Shown: positions 36,301-44,138 of the stretch, in pieces
How positions within the stretch are numbered: position 1 is the stretch's first letter
Layout: each line of letters opens with the position of its first letter
DNA from: Bacteroides intestinalis DSM 17393
GTDB lineage: Bacteria; Bacteroidota; Bacteroidia; Bacteroidales; Bacteroidaceae
Direction: 5' to 3'
NCBI RefSeq assembly: GCF_000172175.1
Contig: NZ_ABJL02000002.1
Coordinates: forward strand, 186,001-250,000
DNA length: 64,000 nt
Translations under genes and position numbers: made by a program
Notes under the pieces: generated by a model
Seen by the model: the letters and a program-made list of their open reading frames with translations, nothing else
What the model was told of the DNA's origin: nothing
Database searches by the model: none

Positions 36301-37646
36301 TCGGCTTCCTTTATGAGATATTCCTCAGTTTCGGTGATGTAGCAGAACAGAAAAATATGAAATTCCTTTTCAAACCATCCCTGCCATCTTATAAGATGTT
36401 CATCGATAAAGGAAACCTGGATAAAGTGACTTACAATTTATTATCGAATGCTTTCAAATACACCCCTGCCAATGGTACCATCATTTTTTCTATACAGGTA
36501 GATGAGGCAAAGAAAACTATACACATTCAAGTCTCTGATACAGGAGTAGGCATTCCTAAAGAAAAACAACATGAGCTATTCAAACGCTTTATGCAAAGCA
36601 GTTTCTCAGGTGATAGCATCGGAGTTGGATTACATCTTACGCATGAATTGGTACAAGTGCATAAAGGCACCATCGAATATAATGATAATGAAGGGGGAGG
36701 CTCTATTTTCACAGTTTGTCTTCCTACCGACAAGACAGTTTATACAGAGAAAGATTTCCTTATTCCCGGCAATGTGTTATTAAAAGAAATAAATGAACAA
36801 GCACCCGCTTTGAGTGAACGTGCTCCAGCCACTTTAGAATCTCCTCAACCAGCAATTCCTCTGAATAAACGAAAGGTGCTGATTATTGAAGATGATAATG
36901 ACATTCGTGAACTGTTGAAAGAAGAAATTGGCACTTACTTTGAAGTAGAGGTGGCAGTAGATGGAACATCCGGCTTTGAAAAAGCCCGTACTTATGATGC
37001 CGACTTAATCATTTGTGATGTTCTGATGCCTGGAATGAGTGGGTTTGAAGTTACTAAAAGATTGAAATCAGACTTTGCAACCAGTCATATTCCTATCATT
37101 TTATTAACTGCACTCAGTTCTCCGGAAAAACAATTGGAAGGAATTGAATCCGGTGCAGATGCTTATATATCCAAACCATTCAGCATTAAATTCCTGCTGG
37201 CACGGGCATTCCGCCTTATAGAACAACGGGAAAAACTCCGCGAGAAGTTCTCCAACGAACCGGGTATTATACATGCAGCCATGTATTCCACCGATCGTGA
37301 TAAAGAATTTACCGACCGTCTGGACATCATATTAAAAGCCAACATTTCGCGTTCTGATTTCTCAGTAGAAGAGTTTGCCCAACTTATGAAACTGGGACGT
37401 ACGGTATTCTATAAAAAGATACGAGGTATAACCGGATACTCACCCAACGAATATTTACGTATCATGCGTATGAAAAAAGCAGCGGAATTATTGTTATCGG
37501 AAGAGCACCTTACGGTAGCAGAAGTGGCTTACAAAGTCGGCATAAACGATCCGTTCTATTTTAGTAAATGCTTTAAAGGTCAGTTTGGCATATCACCTTC
37601 TGTATATCAAAAGGGAGGTGAAAAGACTCGGGAAGAACCGGAATAA
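33360..37646 (+). CDS. Hybrid two-component system regulator (HTCS-2)
   Basis: ATG 33360 starts a signal peptide (MKHIILLALISL, ending near NAYG); the frame further up opens only with TTG. Order: sensor propeller of about 14 blades (about 25-740), Y_Y_Y domain (about 745-850), membrane helix (about 860-885, AMLGYVILIIVVLFFAY), HisKA with FFTNISHEFRTPLTLI, HATPase with SDTGVGIPKE and DSIGVGLHLTHELV, receiver (about 1180-1290, phospho-Asp in LIICDVLMP) and AraC-type HTH to the end (VAEVAYKVGINDPFYFSKCF). It is intact. It probably controls region 3; motif B upstream of two operons there is the candidate site. Confidence 0.96.
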   Translation: MKHIILLALISLITLTPNAYGEIELRAKQMRTTDGLPSNSIRNIYQDSKGFLWLGTLNGLSRYDGNSFLNFQPEINANGRISLIDNRINKVIEDQNGFLWIGTGPELYSCYDLQKSRFVDFTGSGEYEQNYAYSLFASNGDIWLYHRTNGARHIITKSDRTMTSVEFKTERGNLPDNRVQFIEEDEAGRIWIGTMRGLAFISKGDFNIIDRKNNFIASITHERDMFFLTDDGYVYWYNTTSGKLSKSAELPAGKIRSNCKFAFKNQWIIFTSTGTYNYDFNSHKVTTDPKLNIKEGIVLSDNRDNYWVFNHTGKIYYILSETGETKELQLIPKDKLSYIDNERYHIVHDSRGIIWISTYGNGLFAYKPSEDKLEHFVSNTKDSPIGSDFLLAIMEDKAGAIWVSSEHSGLSRITISNEGITRIYPESPDLFDRSNTIRMLSRTDDGNIWIGTRRGGLYNYDIHLKPQYNNQYLHSNVYFITEDDRGKLWMGTRGEGLKIGDTWYKNIPSDPSSLANDHIFSIYRDKKDRMWIGTFGGGLDLAEPTADGKYKFRHFFQQKYGLKMVRDLLEDENGMIWMGTSEGFCIFHPDSLIANSDNYHLFNNVNGKFCSNEIRCLFRDSKGRMWVGTSGAGINQCTPTDNYNSLEYEHYGIPEGLVNNVVMSIEEDNQGKLWIATEYGISKFTPENHSFENYFFSSYTLGNVYTDNCSCKGADGKLLFGTNYGLTVIDPKKMLGNEAFSPIVFTNLKINGIQMNPEMKDSPLAEQSLAYSDKITLKYFQNSFILDFSTFDYSDNGQTKYRYWLENYDKGWSDPSSSSSAAFKYLNPGTYTLHVKSCNGAGIWNNDETILKIVIVPPFWKSSWAMLGYVILIIVVLFFAYRIASNFNQLRNRIHVEEQLTEYKLVFFTNISHEFRTPLTLIQGALEKIQRISNIPNELTSPLHIMNKNTQRMLRLINQLLEFRKMQNNKLALSLEETDVIGFLYEIFLSFGDVAEQKNMKFLFKPSLPSYKMFIDKGNLDKVTYNLLSNAFKYTPANGTIIFSIQVDEAKKTIHIQVSDTGVGIPKEKQHELFKRFMQSSFSGDSIGVGLHLTHELVQVHKGTIEYNDNEGGGSIFTVCLPTDKTVYTEKDFLIPGNVLLKEINEQAPALSERAPATLESPQPAIPLNKRKVLIIEDDNDIRELLKEEIGTYFEVEVAVDGTSGFEKARTYDADLIICDVLMPGMSGFEVTKRLKSDFATSHIPIILLTALSSPEKQLEGIESGADAYISKPFSIKFLLARAFRLIEQREKLREKFSNEPGIIHAAMYSTDRDKEFTDRLDIILKANISRSDFSVEEFAQLMKLGRTVFYKKIRGITGYSPNEYLRIMRMKKAAELLLSEEHLTVAEVAYKVGINDPFYFSKCFKGQFGISPSVYQKGGEKTREEPE

Positions 37647-37690
37647 ATTACAATATTACATATATCCGTATTATTTTACTGGAAAACAAT

Positions 37691-39278
37691 ATGGATTTCG
37701 GCCTATTTTTCATTTCCATGCCCTTTGCTCTAAAAGGGCAGGAGATTCCTAAGTATTACGACAACCCGGTACTGTCGGGATTCAATCCTGACCCTTCAAT
37801 TTGTAGGGTTAATGATGACTATTACATGGTCACTTCTTCCTTCATCTGGTACCCCGGAATCCCCATTTATCATAGCAAAGACCTTGTAAATTGGGAAGTT
37901 ATAGGACATGCTATTGATCGTCCCGACATGATAGACATGAATGGATTGAATGATAACGATGGCATCTGGGCAGTTACTATACGTTATCATAACGGAATTT
38001 TCTATCTGATTACCACTGCTCATAAAAACGGAGAACATTTCTACATAACTGCCACTGATCCCAAAGAACCATGGTCTGCCCCTGTATGGCTGAAAGATAC
38101 AGCAGGAATTGATCCTTCCTTATTCTGGGATGATGATGGCAGATGTTACTATACAGGTAATTTCTGGGATTTCAAAAAATCATGACCTGCACAATGTGCT
38201 GTATGGATGCAGGAATTAGATCTTTCCCAAGGAAAACTCGTCGGTGAACGGAAAATATTAACTTACGGACATGCCAATAATGCAACGTATGCCGAGGGCC
38301 CCATATTTATAAAATTGACGGAAAGTATCTCTTATTGATGGCAGAGGGAGGTTCAAGTTGTCATCATGCCATAACCGCACACCATAGCAAATCATTATGG
38401 GGACCTTATGTAGCAGCTAAAGTCAATCTGGTACTCACTCACCGACACTTGGGCAGCAAGTACCCTCTGCAAGCTTTGGGCCATGCCGACCTTGTGCAAA
38501 CTCAAAAAGGAGAATGGTATTCGGCTTTTCTGGGAAAAAAATGCTAAATGAGTATAATCCCCTTGCAAGGGAAACCTTTATGTGTAAAGTAGAGTTCGAA
38601 GATTCCACTCCGATTTTCAATCCGGGGATGGGCATGATATTGCCTAAACAGGAAAGGCCGGACCTTCCGTGAACACCTGTTAAAGCTAAACCGACGCGGG
38701 ACAATTTTGATTCTCCCACTCTTGGTTCAGAGTGGTACTTCGTAAGGATACCTCAAAAGGCATTCCATAATCTGGCAAACGGTCAACTGGCTTTGACATT
38801 ACAACCAGAAATAGTAGACAGCCTAGTAAATTCAGCTATGATTATACAGAAAACCAAGCATCATCAATTCAAGGCAACTACCCTGTTGAATTTTCAGACA
38901 AAGAAAGATAATGAACAGGCTGGATTGATTCTTTACCGAACTGCCAACGGATATTACAGTCTGCTGAAAGATAAGTCCGGCATTGTTTTAATAAAGAAAC
39001 ACCTTGGAAAAAAAGAGATTATCGAACATATCCCATATAACAAACAAGAGGTGTTTTTATCTGTAGCAGTTAATAGTACAGAAATACAGTTCAGCTTTGG
39101 AGAGACTCAGCAGCATATGACAAATATTGGCAGTATTCAGAATGTAGCACCTTTATCGGATAACAAATTCAATAAATTCAACGGTACCGGTGTTGGAGTA
39201 TATGCTACGAGCAATGGGAAACAATCTAGAAATAAAGCTCTCAATGATTGGTTTGAATATATTTCAGACAAAAATTAA
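37691..39278 (+). pseudogene. Decayed GH43 (subfamily 12-like) glycosidase gene
   Basis: Conceptual translation across three frames gives a typical GH43 with a C-terminal beta-sandwich (about 530 aa). The N-terminal part has FNPDPSICR (base Asp) and GIDPSLFWDDDGRCYYTGN. Four lesions are visible: (1) TGA at 38183-38185 where Trp is expected before PAQCAVWMQELDL; (2) loss of one base near 38297-38303 in GGCCCCAT, since adding one C restores EGPHIYKIDGKYLLLMAEGG; (3) loss of one base in the A run 38535-38541, after which MLNEYNPLARETF is in another frame; (4) TGA at 38670-38672 where LPWTPVKAKPTRDNFDS is expected. The C-terminal domain (to 39278) stays open. It lies 45 bp after HTCS-2. The acid Glu is in the disrupted EGPH motif, so no active enzyme is expected. 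Confidence 0.88.
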
Positions 39279-39318
39279 AAGGCACATAAAAAGAAAAATT
39301 TGCAATAAATTTCGGGAC

Positions 39319-39383
39319 TATCCATCTTATGAGATAAAAAGAATGGTCTCGTGAGATGGATATTTTTATATCACGAGACCATT
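39319..39383. terminator. Two interlocked stem-loops between convergent genes
   Basis: Stem 1 pairs 39319-39327 with 39354-39362. Stem 2 pairs 39342-39354 with 39371-39383 (13 bp, perfect). The left arm of stem 2 lies in the loop of stem 1, so the two compete or form a pseudoknot. Stem 2 sits 5 bp beyond the GH2 stop and is probably a bidirectional terminator. Confidence 0.75.
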
Positions 39384-39387
39384 TTCA

Positions 39388-42267
39388 TTAGTTTATTTTC
39401 GGCTTCAATTCATCCGGAGATCCTTTTGTATATGATTTCACATCACCTGCCACTTTTTTAAATAAATCACTGATCCGTTCCGGCTCTATTGTATACATCG
39501 GACGGAAATGATCAGAATTCATATAATCCAGAATCGCTTTATGCATCTGTCTGGCAACAATACGTTCGTCAGTATTTGTAGTAAGGTCCATGGTAGACAT
39601 TATCAATTTACCATTGAGCACTTTAGCTTCAAACAACATACCAATCTTCCGGCTCAGAAACCAAGTGTCTATGCTCTGGATTGTAGGTTGAAAATCGGCA
39701 GGAAAGTCAGTGAACTGCATCACTTGGGCACGATTCAAAAGTTCCCACCACTGCAAATTACTATGATATTCCGTTGGAAACTCACGGAACAAAGGGTGCT
39801 TGGGATTTACCAGAATGCCTGTAGTATGCGGAGGACGCATTTTAAACCAAGATGTATTCCAAAAAACAGGTGTGAACATCTGAGACACCTCTTTCCCATA
39901 ACTGACTTTACCGGCAGCAAGAATTAAAACTTTTCCACCACTTTGCAAGATATCTAAAGCCTTAGTATCTAACGTGTCCGTAGTATAAACATCATTCTGT
40001 ACCAATTCCACCTTTTTGGGGTATACCCAGAAGTTCCAATCATTTACAGCTTCAGTACCCTCAATACGAACTTCCAGATTTAATTCCGTCGGTTTCTTTA
40101 TCTCCCCAAGAGGAAATTCGATATGTCCCAAAACGTGAAGATTACCGATAGGAATGTCCTTATTCCCTAACGTATTGCGAGTATAAACTTTACCGTACAC
40201 ATCCTTTATGGTATACGTCACTGGAGCATGTTTTAAGGCTTTCTCACCGAAATGAGCAATTTCAATATCAGCAACGAATGCCTCATCATTCGTATATACA
40301 AACTTGTCCGTACGCATCAATGGTACAGTGGGTGAACAGAACCGCCTCCATTCTTGTGCATTAATATATCCTTTCTCTTCAAAGAAAACATCAAGTACTC
40401 CTACAAGTGCCGTCCCCTGTCCTGAATAATCATTCAAGGCCAGCAATTGGAATCCTGCATAATCAGGAGTACGCAGTGTCTTTTCTATCTCATACTTATA
40501 ACATAACGTTTGCAATTTACCCGATGCCATCATAAAACAATGCGCTTGTTCTCCCATCTGGTTATCGTTCAGAATATCACGGAATATTTCAAAATTCCTG
40601 GCTTTGTTCACTCCGGTATATTTCCGTATCTCGTTAAAGTTAGGGAATACACACCACTGCCCTGTCTCATGTGATACATACGGCTGACTCACTGTATCAA
40701 TGCGACTCTGCATGTGATAGTCATCGTTAGTTTGCGGACGCTTCTGCCTCCAGGTAAGTCCACGAGCACCAGCCTTCACATGATATTGATTACGAGGTTG
40801 CCATTGCCATCCGCCACCAACTGATGCTCCTGTATATACTCTACGCGGATCTGTATTCTCCCAATAATCTACAAATTTGGTAACCCAGTCCACCCAACGT
40901 CCGCTCGGCTCATTTCCACATGCCAACATACAATAAGAAGCATAATTACCATAAGCTTTGGTCAGTGCTATGGTTTCGTCCATTAAATATTTATCGATTG
41001 GTTGACCTAATCCCAGTTTCGGACCATGGTTAGGCCAACTCGGACCTTCAGGCTGCAAATAGAATCCCACAAGGTCGGCAGCTATGAAAGCTGCTTCAGG
41101 AGGACAGAAAGAATGAAACCGCATATGATTCAATCCATAACTACGACAAATGCGAAAAACCCTTTCCCAACTTTCCACATCCATAGGTGCATAACCTGTT
41201 AAAGGGAAATCGCAATTCTCTACTGTTCCGCGTAACATCGTTTTACGACCGTTCACATAGAACCATTTACCTTTAATCTCAAAACGGCGCATACCAAACT
41301 GAATTTCTTTTACCTCTTTCCCTTTGCCGGTACTGATTTCAGCCGTCAGTTTATACAATGCCGGATTAAATTCATCCCAAAGCAACATATCATCTCCCAT
41401 AGGTAAAACAATCTCTTGCTCCGCGATGCCATTCATCACTTTTACATCGTGGGTAACAGTCGGAAGTACATGACGCTGTTCCGTATTAAAGCTCCTTGCT
41501 GACAACTTCACCTGAGCAATTGCAGTACTTTTATCCGAGGATTTTATCAGAAGTTTCACTCTTGCCACCTTTTGCTCCGGTTCCGAATATACCTGAATAT
41601 CTTCTAAATAAACCTTTGGAGTAGTCTGTAAACAGATACGCCCAACTATTCCATTCCAGTTTCCCTGCGTCTGGTCGGTGATACTGTGTGAATCAGGTCC
41701 TACATTTATATCTTTGATACGATTATCTATCCGGATAGCTATCCTGCATTTACCAGGGCTCATAAACTGTGTAACATCATATACATGCGCCACACATAAA
41801 CTATTCTGCATTCCTACTTTATGACCATTCACCCAAACAGTAGACTCAATATGCGGACGTTCCAGAAACAGCACAATACGGTCTTTCTTCCAATCTTTAG
41901 GGAGATTAATTTCTTTTTGGTACCACGCTACTCCTACATAATGTTTATCAGGAGTTAAGAAGAAGGGTAGCTTCACATTTCCTTCTCTGCGATACTTCTC
42001 CATATACGGATTGTAATAATAGGAACTGTCATAAAGACTTCCGGTCCACCGGGTGCAAACCGTTACATCATCTCCCTTTAATCTTTCGGGCATTGAACCG
42101 GGCAACTCAATCATATCTTTCAGTGCTTGGTTAAACCACTTTTCTTTCTCTCCTATATCCTGCCTGTCTATTTCAAAATTCCAGTCTCCGGATAAATCAA
42201 TTGTCTTCTGCGCTCCCATCTGAAGAACGGATAGAAGCGACAGCATAATTAATAGTATTTTTCTCAT
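39388..42267 (-). CDS. GH2 family glycosidase, secreted
   Basis: The ATG at 42267 begins a signal peptide (MRKILLIMLSLLSVLQMGAQ); the frame opens earlier at 42309. The GH2 layout is clear: sugar-binding jelly roll (DLSGDWNFEID to about 215), an immunoglobulin-like domain, and a TIM barrel with ACGNEPSG (acid/base Glu near 453) and SHETGQW (nucleophile Glu near 534). A C-terminal extension of about 250 residues ends in KGSPDELKPKIN. GH2 includes beta-galactosidases, beta-glucuronidases and arabinopyranosidases; the subgroup is not decidable. It is the last gene and the only enzyme of the tandem SusC/SusD operon, 108 bp after SusD-4. Confidence 0.9.
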   Translation of the reverse strand: MRKILLIMLSLLSVLQMGAQKTIDLSGDWNFEIDRQDIGEKEKWFNQALKDMIELPGSMPERLKGDDVTVCTRWTGSLYDSSYYYNPYMEKYRREGNVKLPFFLTPDKHYVGVAWYQKEINLPKDWKKDRIVLFLERPHIESTVWVNGHKVGMQNSLCVAHVYDVTQFMSPGKCRIAIRIDNRIKDINVGPDSHSITDQTQGNWNGIVGRICLQTTPKVYLEDIQVYSEPEQKVARVKLLIKSSDKSTAIAQVKLSARSFNTEQRHVLPTVTHDVKVMNGIAEQEIVLPMGDDMLLWDEFNPALYKLTAEISTGKGKEVKEIQFGMRRFEIKGKWFYVNGRKTMLRGTVENCDFPLTGYAPMDVESWERVFRICRSYGLNHMRFHSFCPPEAAFIAADLVGFYLQPEGPSWPNHGPKLGLGQPIDKYLMDETIALTKAYGNYASYCMLACGNEPSGRWVDWVTKFVDYWENTDPRRVYTGASVGGGWQWQPRNQYHVKAGARGLTWRQKRPQTNDDYHMQSRIDTVSQPYVSHETGQWCVFPNFNEIRKYTGVNKARNFEIFRDILNDNQMGEQAHCFMMASGKLQTLCYKYEIEKTLRTPDYAGFQLLALNDYSGQGTALVGVLDVFFEEKGYINAQEWRRFCSPTVPLMRTDKFVYTNDEAFVADIEIAHFGEKALKHAPVTYTIKDVYGKVYTRNTLGNKDIPIGNLHVLGHIEFPLGEIKKPTELNLEVRIEGTEAVNDWNFWVYPKKVELVQNDVYTTDTLDTKALDILQSGGKVLILAAGKVSYGKEVSQMFTPVFWNTSWFKMRPPHTTGILVNPKHPLFREFPTEYHSNLQWWELLNRAQVMQFTDFPADFQPTIQSIDTWFLSRKIGMLFEAKVLNGKLIMSTMDLTTNTDERIVARQMHKAILDYMNSDHFRPMYTIEPERISDLFKKVAGDVKSYTKGSPDELKPKIN

Positions 42268-42375
42268 AATTAGTATGTTATTATTTATACGAAAAGAGAG
42301 CGGCTTCACAGTCGCTCTTCTTTCTTGATTGAATTCAATCTCTACCTTACATAACTTTTGTTTAAAATATATCTT

Positions 42376-44109
42376 TTATTCCCAACCCGGATTCTGTGTC
42401 AGATTTGGATTTTTCGATCTTTCTGACTGAGGAATCGGAAACAAATACATCTTGTCATCCCATTGGCGTGATACATTCTTGCGCATGTAAGTAATGTTTC
42501 CATCGGCTTCCTTTATCAGCTTCATTTCCACAATATTCCTGAAATATTTGTCAGCCTCTTTCCAACGACGAACATCCCAGAAACGATGGCCTTCGAAAGC
42601 CAGTTCAACAAAGCGTTCGTTACACAACTTAGTCCAGAATGTATTGGCATCCATTCCTTGTTCAAAGTCCGGCATACCAGCACGTTGGCGTGTCTTGCTG
42701 GCAGCAGCACGGGCCGACATCGGGAATTCCATGCTGGTAATATCTGCGCCACCCAGATACTTGAATACAGCTTCTGCATAATTCAAATAAACTTCGCCCA
42801 GACGGAAAGTCAACCAAGTATGACGAGACTCCTTAAACTTGCTATTGCTGGCCAATGAGATGGCACCGTTACAAAGTTTTTTGAGGTAATAGCCTGTCGG
42901 TGTGGCTCCAGTCAAAGGCTCACCATTGATGCCCCCCTGGAATGTTTCAATCTTGGCGGCACCGGAATAAGTAGGCCATTGTGCACCGTTTACAGCTACC
43001 GTAGCCTCCAGGCGCGGATCGCGATCCTGATAAGGATTCTTCTCATCATACCCCGAGCCGTCTTCACCGATCGATTTACCGTTGAGCATATCGTAAGCAT
43101 CGACTAAATTCTGAGTAGGACAGTTTCCTCCCTTACCACCTTCAATGCCCACAGGGTAATTGTTGGTTTCCACTAAGTTATCGCCGGATGAATTTTTATA
43201 ATAACGGCGACCGTAGAGGATTTCCTTCATAATGCCGGGCGTATTGAAACTTCCGGCATCCCACAAATCCGCATAATTGGCAGTAAGGCCTTTGCCACGT
43301 TTATCGGCAGCATCGAGCAACTCTTTGGCATACAAAGCTGCCATATGATAGCGTTCCTTGTCACCACTTGGATTGAACAGCGGGCTGGCCCAATACAAGG
43401 CAGCACGGGCTTTCAATGCGAGCACGGCAAGTCGGTCCGCGCGACCGGTCTCTTCCGTACCTGTAGAAAATTCTCCCAGATTACTGTAATCTTCGATAAT
43501 CAATGATTGGATTTCCGCACATTCATCTATGATGAACTTAAAGATTTTATCTGCCGAAGTCCGTTCTAACGAATTGACTTCTTCTGCCGTGATTTGTTTG
43601 GTCACCAAAGGTACATCACCATATTGGCGAACCAAGCAGAAGTAGAAGTAAGCACGCATAAAACGGCTTTCATACTTGTAGTTCTCATAACGGTGAAGTT
43701 GGGCGGCATAGTCGTTGTTCAGCTTCAGTTCATCGAATGACAAGCCCTGCAATTCGTAAATCACGTGGTTGCAAGTACTGATGCCTTTATACATGCTACT
43801 CCAGACTGACGCCTTTGCATTGGTAGGGCTCCAAGCTCCATTGTAGAAGTGCTCGATACCATTACCCAAAAGACTGTACTCACTTTCGTCTGTAGCAGAT
43901 GCCTGCATGGCGCCCGATGAGTAGTTACCGAAGTCATAGTCCACGGTGTTATAGATGTCGGTCATGAATCCACCTACATTACCGAAGTTCTGTGTTATAT
44001 AGTCCTTGTCGAAGATGTTGTACTCATTGTAGTCCATCTGATCAGAACATGAAGCCAAGCATCCGGCTGCACACACGACAAAGACAGATTTCCATATTTT
44101 ATTGCTCAT
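42376..44109 (-). CDS. SusD-like lipoprotein (SusD-4)
   Basis: The 577-aa protein has a lipobox (GCLASC, Cys near 20) followed by SDQMDYNEY. SusD landmarks are YESRFMRAYFYFCLVRQYGDVPLVT, the C-terminal RLGEVYLNYAEAVFKYLGG, FVELAFEGHRFWDVRRWK and YLFPIPQSERSKNPNLTQNPGW at the end. It starts 29 bp after SusC-4 and is its partner in the operon's second SusC/SusD pair. Confidence 0.95.
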   Translation of the reverse strand: MSNKIWKSVFVVCAAGCLASCSDQMDYNEYNIFDKDYITQNFGNVGGFMTDIYNTVDYDFGNYSSGAMQASATDESEYSLLGNGIEHFYNGAWSPTNAKASVWSSMYKGISTCNHVIYELQGLSFDELKLNNDYAAQLHRYENYKYESRFMRAYFYFCLVRQYGDVPLVTKQITAEEVNSLERTSADKIFKFIIDECAEIQSLIIEDYSNLGEFSTGTEETGRADRLAVLALKARAALYWASPLFNPSGDKERYHMAALYAKELLDAADKRGKGLTANYADLWDAGSFNTPGIMKEILYGRRYYKNSSGDNLVETNNYPVGIEGGKGGNCPTQNLVDAYDMLNGKSIGEDGSGYDEKNPYQDRDPRLEATVAVNGAQWPTYSGAAKIETFQGGINGEPLTGATPTGYYLKKLCNGAISLASNSKFKESRHTWLTFRLGEVYLNYAEAVFKYLGGADITSMEFPMSARAAASKTRQRAGMPDFEQGMDANTFWTKLCNERFVELAFEGHRFWDVRRWKEADKYFRNIVEMKLIKEADGNITYMRKNVSRQWDDKMYLFPIPQSERSKNPNLTQNPGWE

Positions 44110-44138
44110 AATTCTAATGTATTAATTCGTTCATAAAA

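Noticed and set aside
38297..38541. Phase variation through the C and A runs in the GH43 gene
   Set aside because: The runs are short (4 and 7) and two nonsense codons outside them also break the gene, so slippage could not restore it.
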